Positions 16,056 through 24,160 of a stretch of 31,134 nt of DNA are shown one piece after another; position 1 is the stretch's first letter; the number at the start of each line of letters is the position of its first letter. A program made the translations under genes and the position numbers. Location: the NCBI GenBank assembly GCA_910584255.1, contig CAJTXV010000021.1:1-31134 (forward strand), in the 5' to 3' direction. Under the pieces are notes generated by a model. It was not told the origin of the DNA. It worked only from the letters and a program-made list of their open reading frames with translations, and did not search any database. Source of the stretch: an uncultured Bacilli bacterium (GTDB lineage Bacteria > Bacillota_I > Bacilli_A > RF39 > UBA660).

Positions 16056-16730
16056 ATGAAGATTTTAATTGCAGACGATGAAATAGGAATCAGAGAAGTC
16101 ATCAAAGAATACTGTATTCACGAAGGATATCAAGTTTTAGAAGTAAAAGATGGACTCGAAGCATTAGAGATTATTCGAAATGAGCATATTGATTTTTTAA
16201 TACTAGATATTATGATGCCAAGACTCGATGGTCTTTCTGCCTATCAACAATTAAAACAAGAAAAAAACATTCCAACTTTAATTCTTTCTGCTAGAGGAGA
16301 AGAATATGATAAGCTTTTAGGATTTGAATTAGGAGTAGATGATTATATTACAAAGCCATTTTCTCCCAAAGAAGTTATCGCTAGAATTAAGGCAATTATG
16401 AAACGAGTCACCCATGAAATAGACACCTTTTGTTATCGAAATCTCTTAATTGATTTTCAGGGACATACAATAGAGATTAACCACAAAGAAATTAAGGTAA
16501 CTCCAAAAGAATTTGAAATCTTAACTTACTTAATCAAAAATCAAAATATTGCCATTTCAAGAGATCACCTACTCTCTCAAATTTGGGGATATGATTTCTT
16601 TGGAGATGATCGAACCGTAGATACTCATATCAAAATGTTAAGAAATAGCTTAGGTTCATACCGAGACTTAATTACTACAGTGAGAGGATTCGGATATAAA
16701 TTCGAATTACCAAAAGAAAATGAAAAATAG
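16056..16730 (+). CDS. OmpR/PhoB-family response regulator
   Basis: A 224-aa transcription factor. The receiver domain (1-115) has the acidic pair D7-D8, phospho-acceptor D51 in LILDIMMP, S78 and K100 in the YITKPF switch region. The winged-helix DNA-binding domain (about 124-222) has the usual TPKEFEILTYL, RDHLLSQIWGYDFFGDDRTVDTHIKMLR and GFGYKFE elements. The ATG at 16056 is chosen over that at 16050 because AGAGGGG is correctly spaced only for the second. The kinase gene overlaps its 3' end by 11 nt. The target genes are unknown; nearby envelope genes make a wall-related role possible. Confidence 0.94.
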   Translation: MKILIADDEIGIREVIKEYCIHEGYQVLEVKDGLEALEIIRNEHIDFLILDIMMPRLDGLSAYQQLKQEKNIPTLILSARGEEYDKLLGFELGVDDYITKPFSPKEVIARIKAIMKRVTHEIDTFCYRNLLIDFQGHTIEINHKEIKVTPKEFEILTYLIKNQNIAISRDHLLSQIWGYDFFGDDRTVDTHIKMLRNSLGSYRDLITTVRGFGYKFELPKENEK

Positions 16731-18108
16731 TATCCGAACTAAGATATGGAAATATTTAATCCTCTTCTCTATCCTAATTCTAGTCCTTCTTTGGTTTTTT
16801 CAAATTGTCCTACTCCCCTCCTATTATGAATCTTCCAAAACAAAAGAATTAGAACATGTAGTTCAATCTATTTCAAGAAGCTATAAAAAAAGTGAAAGTC
16901 AAAAGGAATTTTTCTTAGAAGTTTCTAATATAGCACATAGGTCAGGTGTATGTATTATTGTTTCAGATGTCCTTTCAAATACAGACTACGCAACCAATAG
17001 TCTAAGTAAAGAATGTTTATCAGAGGAGGTTCTAAATCAATATAAGCAAAAATTCATTAGCAATCATTTAGAAAAAGATCATTTTTTTACCATTAACCCA
17101 CTCTTTAAAAATAAAACATTAGTAAATAGTTTAAAACTGGATAATAAATTCTATATTTTCGCAAGTTCTTCTCTAGTTCCCATTGATTCTACAGTTTCTA
17201 TTTTAAGAAAGCAATTCATCTTAGTTACCATTCTCGTTTTAATTCTTGCTTTAATGGTTTCCTATTTTATTTCAAAAAAACTATCCGCTCCTATCATAAA
17301 ACTGACAAATGCTACTAAAAAATTTGGACAAAAAAAGAATCACCAAGATTTTGAAATTCCAGATGAATTCTTTGAAATTACAGAGCTTGCTAAAACACTA
17401 GAATATGCAAATCACGAAGTAGAACAAACGGATCAATTAAGAAAAGAATTAATGGCAAATGTCTCTCATGATTTAAAAACACCACTGACGATGATTAAAG
17501 CCTATGCCGAAATGGTTCGAGATTTAACTTATAAAAATAAAACAAAAAGGGAACAGAATCTAAATGTAATTATAGAAGAAACCGACCGACTCAACCATCT
17601 AGTAAATGATATTCTAACCTTATCTGTAATGGAAAGTAAAATGATGACACTAAAAATAGAGGAATTAGTTTTAGATGATTTTATAAAATCTATTCTAGAC
17701 CGTTATAAAATTTTTGAAGAAGAAGAAAATTATCAGTTTCGATATGAAGGATGTAAAAACATCAAAATTAAAGCAGATTCAAAAAAATTAGAGCAAGTAT
17801 TCTATAACTTGATTAATAATGCAATTCAATATAGTAAAGAGAAAAAAGAAATTGAAATCCAAGTTACAGATCAAAAAAAGGATTATTTAATCGAAATTAA
17901 AAATCAAGGAGAACCAATTCCAGAAGAGGATTTAAAAAATATTTGGAATAAATATTATCGATCTAAAAAGGACCATCAACGATCTATCATTGGAACTGGT
18001 TTAGGATTATCGATTGTAAAACAGATTTTAGAACTACATAATTTCGAATATGGAGTAATCAGCAATGAAAAAGAAGGAACGGTTTTTTACTTTCGAATCC
18101 CAAAATGA
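16720..18108 (+). CDS. Membrane sensor histidine kinase
   Basis: A 462-aa kinase partner of the preceding regulator. Transmembrane helices at about 12-33 and 164-186 enclose an extracellular sensor of roughly 130 residues with two Cys (78 and 99) and no recognised sensor fold. HAMP domain at about 186-235, HisKA with H250 in ANVSHDLKTPLT, HATPase_c with the N-box FYNLINNAIQYS (361-372) and glycine box GTGLGLSIV (425-433). The D/G1 box is the variant KNQGEPIPEED (394-404), as in several Bacillota kinases, and still looks functional. The start ATG lies inside the end of the regulator gene (11-nt overlap), so translation is coupled. Confidence 0.93.
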   Translation: MKNSIRTKIWKYLILFSILILVLLWFFQIVLLPSYYESSKTKELEHVVQSISRSYKKSESQKEFFLEVSNIAHRSGVCIIVSDVLSNTDYATNSLSKECLSEEVLNQYKQKFISNHLEKDHFFTINPLFKNKTLVNSLKLDNKFYIFASSSLVPIDSTVSILRKQFILVTILVLILALMVSYFISKKLSAPIIKLTNATKKFGQKKNHQDFEIPDEFFEITELAKTLEYANHEVEQTDQLRKELMANVSHDLKTPLTMIKAYAEMVRDLTYKNKTKREQNLNVIIEETDRLNHLVNDILTLSVMESKMMTLKIEELVLDDFIKSILDRYKIFEEEENYQFRYEGCKNIKIKADSKKLEQVFYNLINNAIQYSKEKKEIEIQVTDQKKDYLIEIKNQGEPIPEEDLKNIWNKYYRSKKDHQRSIIGTGLGLSIVKQILELHNFEYGVISNEKEGTVFYFRIPK

Positions 18109-18153
18109 TTCCTTTTCTTTTAAAATCAAGATATAATAGAAATGGTGATTTCT

Positions 18154-18720
18154 ATGAAAAGAATTATAAAAGATACAACCCATCTACTAGAAATTAAAAA
18201 ATCGAAATTTATTACCAAGTTATTTTATGTAACAAACATAGAGCAAGTAAATCAATACCTAGAAGATATTAAAAAAGAATATAAGGATGCAACACACTAC
18301 TGCTATGCCTATATTATCGATGGTATAAGAAAACTATCAGATGATAAAGAGCCTTCTGGAACTGCAGGAATCCCCATGATGGAAATTTTAAATAAAAAGA
18401 ACCTGAATCATATCCTCTGTGTTGTCATCCGCTATTTTGGTGGCATCAAACTAGGAGCTGGTGGATTAGTTCGTGCCTATTCTAATTCTGTAAAAGAAGC
18501 ACTGGAACATACAGAAACAAAAGAATTGGAAGTTGGATATTTAATACAAATTGAAGCAGATTATAAAAATGAAAATAAATTAATTACAATTCTCGGGAAA
18601 AATCATATTTTAAGTAAGGAATACCAGGAAAAATTAAAGGTAAAAGCTGTGATCAAAGAATGTGATGTAAAATTCCTATCCCCTTTTTCTATAGAAATTA
18701 TAGAAAAAATTTGGATATAA
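18154..18720 (+). CDS. YigZ/IMPACT family protein (YvyE-like)
   Basis: A 188-aa protein of the UPF0029/IMPACT family. The N-terminal domain has the family signatures DDKEPSGTAGIPMME and VIRYFGGIKLGAGGLVRAYS (about 65-115), followed by the smaller ferredoxin-like C-terminal domain. Eukaryotic IMPACT acts on translational control through GCN1; bacterial members bind nucleic acid or ribosome-related factors but the function is not settled. The ATG at 18154 is favoured over that at 18142 because GGTGAT lies just before it. A TATAAT at 18132-18137 is close upstream, but no -35 is convincing, so it may be read from the kinase transcript. Confidence 0.92.
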   Translation: MKRIIKDTTHLLEIKKSKFITKLFYVTNIEQVNQYLEDIKKEYKDATHYCYAYIIDGIRKLSDDKEPSGTAGIPMMEILNKKNLNHILCVVIRYFGGIKLGAGGLVRAYSNSVKEALEHTETKELEVGYLIQIEADYKNENKLITILGKNHILSKEYQEKLKVKAVIKECDVKFLSPFSIEIIEKIWI

Positions 18721-18810
18721 AAGGAGTTATTTCACATAAATTACACAATTTAATTTTATAATGATTATTGTAATAACTATAAATACTCTCACCAAAATCG
18801 TAGTTATTAT
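18721..18810 (+). other. Short noncoding gap with inverted repeat after yigZ
   Basis: This 90-nt AT-rich gap holds a 9-bp inverted repeat (TAATAACTA at 18771-18779, TAGTTATTA at 18801-18809) just ahead of a strong terminator, a perfect TATAAT at 18757-18762, and an isolated ribosome-site-like AAGGAG at 18721-18726 with no properly spaced start codon. It could be the 3' UTR of yigZ or the body of a small RNA. Confidence 0.3.
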
Positions 18811-18834
18811 GCCCCGTTTGGGGCTTTTTATTTT
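18811..18834 (+). terminator. Strong rho-independent terminator
   Basis: GCCCC-GTTT-GGGGC followed by TTTTTATTTT, the most GC-rich hairpin in the window. It ends the plus-strand unit that includes the two-component system and yigZ. On the minus strand no T-run follows, so it is directional. Its T-tract overlaps the 3' end of the convergent DUF421 gene. Confidence 0.9.
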
Positions 18835-19475
18835 GAATCATTCTCATTTCGTATAATAAAAAGTTCTTTTTTACGATAAAAGGCATAGAAGACATCTTCT
18901 AAATTAATTTTTTGATTTCTTAACATTTTTAGTACCCATTTCTCATCTTTTTCAAGTTCCTGTAGAGTTTCTTCTTGAATTTCTCCATCTAATATAATTG
19001 GCATCGGATATTCAGAAGAAAGTTCCCCATTTTTCTTAAATACACTCAAATTCCCACTAGTTTCTAAAACAGCATAGTCTACTTCTTCGATAGAGCGAAT
19101 ATGTTGTTCTCTTAATTGTGTTAATAAATCGTCAATATTATATCTTTGTTTGACCATTTCCTTAAAGTTAATAATTCCATTTTTTATAATAATGGATGGC
19201 ACGCCATCAAACGCATCACGAACCTTAGCATTTTTTAAAGAATAATAAGCCATCCCTACTTGAATTAAAACCAAAGATACAATCGGTAAAATAGATAAAA
19301 ATATACTTTCATCACGATTATCAATCGACATAGCTGCAAGTTCTGCGATTAAAATAGAAACGATTAAATCGACAATTCCTAACTGACCCACTTCTCTTTT
19401 TCCCATAAAACGATACAAAATAGTAATTAAAATATAAAATAAAAAGGTTCTCTCTAATACAATTACATAGTCCAT
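18828..19475 (-). CDS. DUF421 membrane protein (YetF/YrbG-like)
   Basis: A 215-aa protein of the DUF421 family. The N-terminal part has three hydrophobic segments (about 8-22, 35-52, 58-78) with the family signature MGKREVGQLGIVDLIV between the first two. The cytosolic domain follows with GVPSIIIKNGIINFKEM, NIDDLLTQLREQ and VDYAVLETSGNLSVF. Function is unknown; B. subtilis paralogues affect spore germination or envelope stress in ways not understood. The ATG at 19475 is preferred; the frame extends three codons to a GTG, but the ribosome site AGGTGAAGG sits between. Its orthologue yrbG lies beside spoVB in B. subtilis, as here apart from the inserted genes. Confidence 0.9.
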   Translation of the reverse strand: MDYVIVLERTFLFYILITILYRFMGKREVGQLGIVDLIVSILIAELAAMSIDNRDESIFLSILPIVSLVLIQVGMAYYSLKNAKVRDAFDGVPSIIIKNGIINFKEMVKQRYNIDDLLTQLREQHIRSIEEVDYAVLETSGNLSVFKKNGELSSEYPMPIILDGEIQEETLQELEKDEKWVLKMLRNQKINLEDVFYAFYRKKELFIIRNENDSK

Positions 19476-19550
19476 TTCCTTCACCTAACTCTATTATGTT
19501 TCAAAGAATAAAAAACTATTCAAATACATAGATTGTAATAGGTGATAAAA

Positions 19551-19916
19551 GTGAAATATAAAAAATATGGAGAAGCATTTCTACTTGTACTTATTTTCCT
19601 TGGATTCTTTAGTATGGCATCGACACTTCTCGGCTATTTTAATATCACTTCTTTAAAGGTAACCGAGTATTTAATTTTATTTTTAACGATGATTTCTCTA
19701 TTTATTGGTGGATTCTTTCTCGGAAAAAAATGTGAACAGAAAGGCTGGTTAGAGGGAATGAAAATCGGAAGTATCATGATTTTTTTATTCTTCCTAATTG
19801 GTTATTTAGGATTAGATCAAGGACTAAATATTAGAGTATGTATTTATTATTTGCTTCTATTAATTTCCTCTGTCCTCGGAAGTATGATTGGTATTAATAA
19901 AAAAGAAGAAGATTAA
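19551..19916 (+). CDS. TIGR04086-type small membrane protein (YrzE-like)
   Basis: A 121-aa protein with four hydrophobic segments (about 8-28, 36-58, 69-88, 92-113) and a charged C-terminus (INKKEED). The pattern GEAFLLVLIFLGFFSMASTLL, then a glycine-rich second helix (FIGGFFLGKKCEQKGW) fits the TIGR04086/YrzE family, which has no known function. Translation probably starts at the GTG at 19551, since AGGTGA lies 5 nt before it and overlaps the earlier in-frame GTG at 19542. In B. subtilis yrzE sits between yajC and yrbG, which matches its place beside DUF421 here. Confidence 0.75.
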   Translation: MKYKKYGEAFLLVLIFLGFFSMASTLLGYFNITSLKVTEYLILFLTMISLFIGGFFLGKKCEQKGWLEGMKIGSIMIFLFFLIGYLGLDQGLNIRVCIYYLLLLISSVLGSMIGINKKEED

Positions 19917-19959
19917 AAAAGAGAGAATAAGTAGTCAAACTACTTACAATCTCTTTTTA
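19912..19959. terminator. Bidirectional terminator between convergent genes
   Basis: A long stem: AAAAAGAGA pairs with TCTCTTTTT, and an inner AAGTAGT-CAA-ACTACTT hairpin caps it. A run precedes and T run follows, so it can end the YrzE-like gene and the wHTH/TPR gene from either side. Confidence 0.85.
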
Positions 19960-21852
19960 TTTGTTTAAATACAATTTTTTATTTTTAATTAACTGTTGGT
20001 ATTCCCTTTGAATCGCAGGATTAGAAGAATGCACCTGTCTAACTAATTTTAAATAGTGTTCCCCATGTTTTGACCATTTATGAGTAAACATAATCTTAGC
20101 GGCTGCAATATATAATAGTAATTCCTCATCCATTGGAATCGAAGTTTGAAAATTTTCCACATACTCTTCTAGCCTTCTTGGACAAATATTTAAAGTTTCT
20201 GAATCAATTGTAACATTGTATACTTCGTCCTCATATTCCTTTAGAAAATAATTTCCTGTCATCATTTCTTCGTCTAAATCACTGTAATCTTTTAGTTGAC
20301 TATATAATTCCTGATAGTATTCTAATTCTAAAATAATCACATCCATTTTATTTTTTATTTTTTTGGAATAAGTAAAACTTATATTAGAACTTAAGTATTT
20401 TTCATACTGATAAATTTGAGTACTTAATCTTTTAATAATAGCCCTAATACACAATCCATATTGACTGAAGTTTTTAAATCTATCGGATGCAACTAATTCT
20501 CTCATTTTAGAAAACTTTTCTTTTTCTATATAAGCAAAGGCTAATTGTGCTCTCCAGTAATCATCATAAGGAACATAGTGTAGGCTTGTTTCTAATGTGT
20601 GAATTAATTTTTCTACACTACCCATCTTTAAAAATACAGAAGAAATTTTATGGTATATCGTTGTATTCCATGGTTCCTTTTGTAGAAGAGAATTATAAAT
20701 TTTAAGAGCCTCAGAATAATTTCCAATCTTTGCCTGATAATCTCCTCCATACAAAATAGATTGAACTCCACGATCTTGATATAAATCATCAAATTGATTG
20801 AGTGCTTCTTCTAAATCTTTCAATTCATTCAAATTTAGTTCTCGCTTTAAAAAATGTTTAATTCTTAATTTAAGTTCTCGCTCTTTCGCCAATTGATCTG
20901 ATGAAATATTAAAATCTTCTACCAAGCGATTAATTTTTTTTAATTGAAGATAATCAAACGGAATATTTCTTTCCTCACATTGATCTTTATATTCTAATAA
21001 AAATTCTTTGGCAAGGCTTGGATCATTATACCTATTTTTTAAATATAGTCTATATAATTCTTCTAAAGGTAAGCCAGTAGGTATATAATCCATATGATCA
21101 AGTTCTAGTTCTAATACATCATCACTAGATTCAGTAGTTGTCGTAGAACTAAAATTTTCTTCTTCGGATTCTTCAGATGACAATTCTACTTGTAATTCCT
21201 CTGTTTCTATAGATACCACACTTGATTCTTGTTTCTGAGTTTCCTCCTCTAAAATAGAAATATCATCAAAAACTTCTGATTCTTTAGGGCACTGTTCTAT
21301 TTGTTCTTGTTTTGGAGTTTCTGCTTTTATGGATTCATTTCCAAGAATCTGCGTCATTACCCATTTCCATAAGTTTCTAGAAAGTTCTATAAATTCATTT
21401 TTCTCGGTCTCTTCTAAAAGGTTTAAAACTTCAGGAAGATTATTTTCATCAATTGCCTTCATCATTTCTTCCGTCACTGTTAAGTTTTGAGGAAGAGCAG
21501 TACTTTCCATTTCCACTTTTACCACATTGGATTGATAGACACCTCTTTTTACTAATATAAGTTTGCCGTCATCCAACAATTTACGAATATGATAATCAGA
21601 AATCCCAAATACTACATTTAACTCATGCTTCGTTATTTCTTTTTTAGAATCTAATAATATCTCCATCATTTTATTCGTACGCTTTCTAGAAGAAACGTAA
21701 AAACTATCAGTTTCTCTCATATATCCATACAAAATTCCTAACTCACACAAATTACTTATTTCTTCTTTTGTCATACAAACATCATTATTTCCACTTGGCA
21801 TAAAGTAAGTCTTACCCTTTAAATATTTTAATATTTCAATCATTCTTTCCAT
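19957..21852 (-). CDS. Unknown wHTH plus TPR-repeat protein
   Basis: A 631-aa cytoplasmic protein I cannot name. Residues 1-110 look like two small winged-helix modules; the second (about 62-107) with ITKHELNVVFGISDYHIRKL and LVKRGVYQS resembles the winged helix of AbiEi-type regulators in pattern. A helical segment (120-170), then a Glu/Ser/Thr-rich disordered linker (about 175-255) follow. The C-terminal half is helical with TPR-like repeats at about 365-445 (YQAKIGNYSEALKIYNSLL, LKMGSVEKLIHTLETSL). DNA or protein binding is inferred. The ATG at 21852 has AGGAGGGG at ideal spacing; an extra TTG codon lies before it. It follows tgt by about 20 nt, the place yajC occupies in B. subtilis. Confidence 0.82.
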   Translation of the reverse strand: MERMIEILKYLKGKTYFMPSGNNDVCMTKEEISNLCELGILYGYMRETDSFYVSSRKRTNKMMEILLDSKKEITKHELNVVFGISDYHIRKLLDDGKLILVKRGVYQSNVVKVEMESTALPQNLTVTEEMMKAIDENNLPEVLNLLEETEKNEFIELSRNLWKWVMTQILGNESIKAETPKQEQIEQCPKESEVFDDISILEEETQKQESSVVSIETEELQVELSSEESEEENFSSTTTTESSDDVLELELDHMDYIPTGLPLEELYRLYLKNRYNDPSLAKEFLLEYKDQCEERNIPFDYLQLKKINRLVEDFNISSDQLAKERELKLRIKHFLKRELNLNELKDLEEALNQFDDLYQDRGVQSILYGGDYQAKIGNYSEALKIYNSLLQKEPWNTTIYHKISSVFLKMGSVEKLIHTLETSLHYVPYDDYWRAQLAFAYIEKEKFSKMRELVASDRFKNFSQYGLCIRAIIKRLSTQIYQYEKYLSSNISFTYSKKIKNKMDVIILELEYYQELYSQLKDYSDLDEEMMTGNYFLKEYEDEVYNVTIDSETLNICPRRLEEYVENFQTSIPMDEELLLYIAAAKIMFTHKWSKHGEHYLKLVRQVHSSNPAIQREYQQLIKNKKLYLNK

Positions 21853-21875
21853 CAAAACCCCTCCTGAATTATAGT

Positions 21876-22994
21876 TTATATTTTTTCTTTGTATTCTTTA
21901 TAAAATTCATCACGATATTCTAGTAAACGATTCTCTTTAATCGCTTCACGAAGTTCCTCCGTCAAACGAATTAAAAAACGTATATTATGAATTGATAGAA
22001 GTCTCCCACCTAAAGCTTCATCCACATTTACTAAATGACGAATATAAGCTTTTGTATAATTTTTACAAGCATAACAATCACAATCTTTTTCAATTGGAGT
22101 AAAGTCTTCTTTATATTTTGCATTTTTAATGTTCATTTTTCCATGGCGAGTAAAAGCATTCCCATGACGAGCAATTCTAGTAGGTAGAACACAATCAAAC
22201 ATATCGATTCCACGAATCACTCCTTCAATAATATCACTAGGTTCTCCAACACCCATTAAATATCTAGGTTTGTCCTTTGGTAAATAAGGAATCGAATATT
22301 CAATTGCCTTATACATATCTTCTTTTGACTCTCCATCATTGGCAACACCACCAATACTATAACCGTCAAAGTTAAGTTTTACAGTCTCAGTTGCAGAAAA
22401 CTTTCTTAAATCTTCATAGGCTCCCCCTTGAACAATTCCAAATAAGGACTGTCTAGGATTTGAATGTACCTTTTTCCCTCTTTTTGCCCAACGAAGAGTT
22501 CTTTCAATACTATTTTTCATATATTCATAAGAAGCAGATGCTGGTGGACACTCATCAAAACTCATCGCAATATCACTATCTAATTTATTTTGAATTTCAA
22601 TACTCTTTTCAGGTGTTAAAAATAGTTTACTTCCATCGATGTGACTCTTAAAGTGAACACCATCCTCCGTAATATCCTTTGGCCTAGCAAGAGAAAAAAC
22701 CTGGAACCCCCCACTATCTGTTAAAATAGGGCCATGATAGTTCATAAATTTGTGAAGTCCCCCTGCTTTTTCTATTAAATCTTCTCCTGGACGAAGCCAT
22801 AAATGATATGTATTGGCGAGTATCACCCCTGAATGCATTTCATATAACTCTTCAGGTGTCAACATTTTAACAGTTGCTCTTGTACCAACAGGCATAAACA
22901 TTGGAGTTTCAACCACTCCATAATTAGTTTCAATTGTTCCAAGACGAGCACACGTATTTTTTTCTTCATGTAATAATTGATATTTAATCTTCAT
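21876..22994 (-). CDS. tgt: tRNA-guanine transglycosylase Tgt
   Basis: Tgt exchanges G34 for the queuosine precursor preQ1 in tRNAs with GUN anticodons. The 372-aa protein has DSGGFQVFS (93-101) with the proton-handling Asp, GGVANDGE near 215-222, the catalytic segment DMFDCVLPTR (264-273) holding the nucleophile Asp, and the zinc site C305-X-C307-X2-C310 with H336. Length is normal. A strong GGGAGGT precedes the ATG. It lies 38 nt downstream of the tandem Gre-like gene and about 20 nt upstream of the wHTH/TPR gene, all on the same strand. queA, the next enzyme of queuosine synthesis, is two genes upstream. No preQ1 biosynthesis genes are in the window. Confidence 0.97.
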   Translation of the reverse strand: MKIKYQLLHEEKNTCARLGTIETNYGVVETPMFMPVGTRATVKMLTPEELYEMHSGVILANTYHLWLRPGEDLIEKAGGLHKFMNYHGPILTDSGGFQVFSLARPKDITEDGVHFKSHIDGSKLFLTPEKSIEIQNKLDSDIAMSFDECPPASASYEYMKNSIERTLRWAKRGKKVHSNPRQSLFGIVQGGAYEDLRKFSATETVKLNFDGYSIGGVANDGESKEDMYKAIEYSIPYLPKDKPRYLMGVGEPSDIIEGVIRGIDMFDCVLPTRIARHGNAFTRHGKMNIKNAKYKEDFTPIEKDCDCYACKNYTKAYIRHLVNVDEALGGRLLSIHNIRFLIRLTEELREAIKENRLLEYRDEFYKEYKEKI

Positions 22995-23032
22995 GTTCTA
23001 GTACCTCCCTTTTTAATAGTCATATCTTAAAA

Positions 23033-24103
23033 TCAACTAATTTTCTTTTGCATCTTCTTCTGATACTCTAACGCATCTAGAACTCTAGGGCCTTTACTGT
23101 TATCTATATCATACACTATACCTGTAATAAAATGAGGACCTGTACGATACACAAATTCATCATTATTATGAAGACCATACACACTAGATCCAAGTGGGCT
23201 AATTTTCTCGATATACTCATCATTTAATTCATCACTATATGCCTTTCCAATGAGTTCTACACGTTTTATAATTGTATGGTCTTTTTCAAATAGCATAATA
23301 CTAAACACAGAGCCAATCTCAATCACATCCTCCACTATAGGTAAAGCAATCTCACGATTTGCTAAAATATTTTTAATTCGTCCAATCCTTCTACCAAGCT
23401 TACGCTTTTCTATGGAGTCCTCAATATTAAAGTTTTGAAAATAGATTAACCTTTCCAATTCTTCTTGAAGCAATAAAACTTGACTTTGAGTAATTGGAAT
23501 TTGCCGATCATATTCAATGGAAGCAGCAACTCTTTCTCCTATTTTCTCTATATAGGAATCTATCTCTTTAGTAACCATTTCACACTTTCTGTGATCCGCT
23601 TTTCGCGTACGAATAAAACCAATTTCCTGATTATTTTCTTTATAAATCTCTTCGATTGTCCCAGAAACTATCTCATTATAAGAATCTACCCTATAAGAAA
23701 AAGAGTCTCCTACTTTTTTGCCTATTACATTCTGTCCTAAAATACTACTTAAAGTAACAGACTCATCAGATAAGTGATTCCCTATCATAGAATCTATTAA
23801 AATGAATTGACATACTCCTAAATCATCAAAACAAACTTTAAATCTAGTTCCAATTCCAATCTGATTTGTTGGTACTTTTCTAACATAACTACTTTGCATT
23901 AACAATTGTCTATATTCTTTTAATTGTTGTAATTTATAATTATATCCATCTGAAATGATATGATCCAATGGCTGTGTCTTATTGTTAATTTCCAATTTTT
24001 CATATTCCATAGTTTCAAAATAATTACTATATTCTTTCAATTCATCTTCTAGATTATGAATTGAATTTCTTAAAAATCTGATTTGCTCTGGTATTAATAA
24101 CAT
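23033..24103 (-). CDS. Tandem GreA-like protein (two coiled-coil plus FKBP-like modules)
   Basis: A 356-aa cytoplasmic protein that I read as two degenerate GreA/GreB-like units. Each has a helical arm followed by a beta domain: arm 5-72 and domain 80-155; arm 204-255 and domain 260-333. The match is to the Gre C-terminal domain: first copy GTRFKV, then VTLSSILGQNVIGKKVGDSF (116-135); second copy GSVFSI, then KISPLGSSVYGLHNNDEF (300-317). The second arm opens with ITQSQVLLLQEELERL (204-219), like the start of GreA. Neither arm keeps the acidic tip motif DLSENAEY, so RNA cleavage stimulation by RNA polymerase is unlikely. It has its own extended -10 promoter and precedes tgt. Function unknown; binding in the polymerase secondary channel is an inference. 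Confidence 0.72.
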   Translation of the reverse strand: MLLIPEQIRFLRNSIHNLEDELKEYSNYFETMEYEKLEINNKTQPLDHIISDGYNYKLQQLKEYRQLLMQSSYVRKVPTNQIGIGTRFKVCFDDLGVCQFILIDSMIGNHLSDESVTLSSILGQNVIGKKVGDSFSYRVDSYNEIVSGTIEEIYKENNQEIGFIRTRKADHRKCEMVTKEIDSYIEKIGERVAASIEYDRQIPITQSQVLLLQEELERLIYFQNFNIEDSIEKRKLGRRIGRIKNILANREIALPIVEDVIEIGSVFSIMLFEKDHTIIKRVELIGKAYSDELNDEYIEKISPLGSSVYGLHNNDEFVYRTGPHFITGIVYDIDNSKGPRVLDALEYQKKMQKKIS

Positions 24104-24126
24104 CCTTATTCCCCCTTAAGCTCATT

Positions 24127-24155
24127 ATTATAGCACTCTTTAAAATACAAAGCAA
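24127..24155 (-). promoter_or_regulatory. Promoter of the Gre-like/tgt/TPR unit
   Basis: On the minus strand: TTGCTT (plus 24150-24155), 17-bp spacer, TATAAT (plus 24127-24132) with TGC before it (extended -10). The start codon is about 20 nt beyond the expected initiation site. It separates this unit from queA, whose stop lies just upstream. Confidence 0.65.
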
Positions 24156-24160
24156 TTCTT

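Noticed and set aside
18761..18856. Small open frame of 31 codons after yigZ
   Set aside because: It runs through the GC-rich terminator and into the convergent DUF421 gene and has no spaced ribosome site; the AAGGAG at 18721 is too far away.
22995..24160. preQ1 riboswitch ahead of tgt or queA
   Set aside because: The gaps upstream of tgt and the Gre-like gene are 38 and 57 nt and show no preQ1 aptamer hairpin with an A-rich tail; nor does the short gap before queA.
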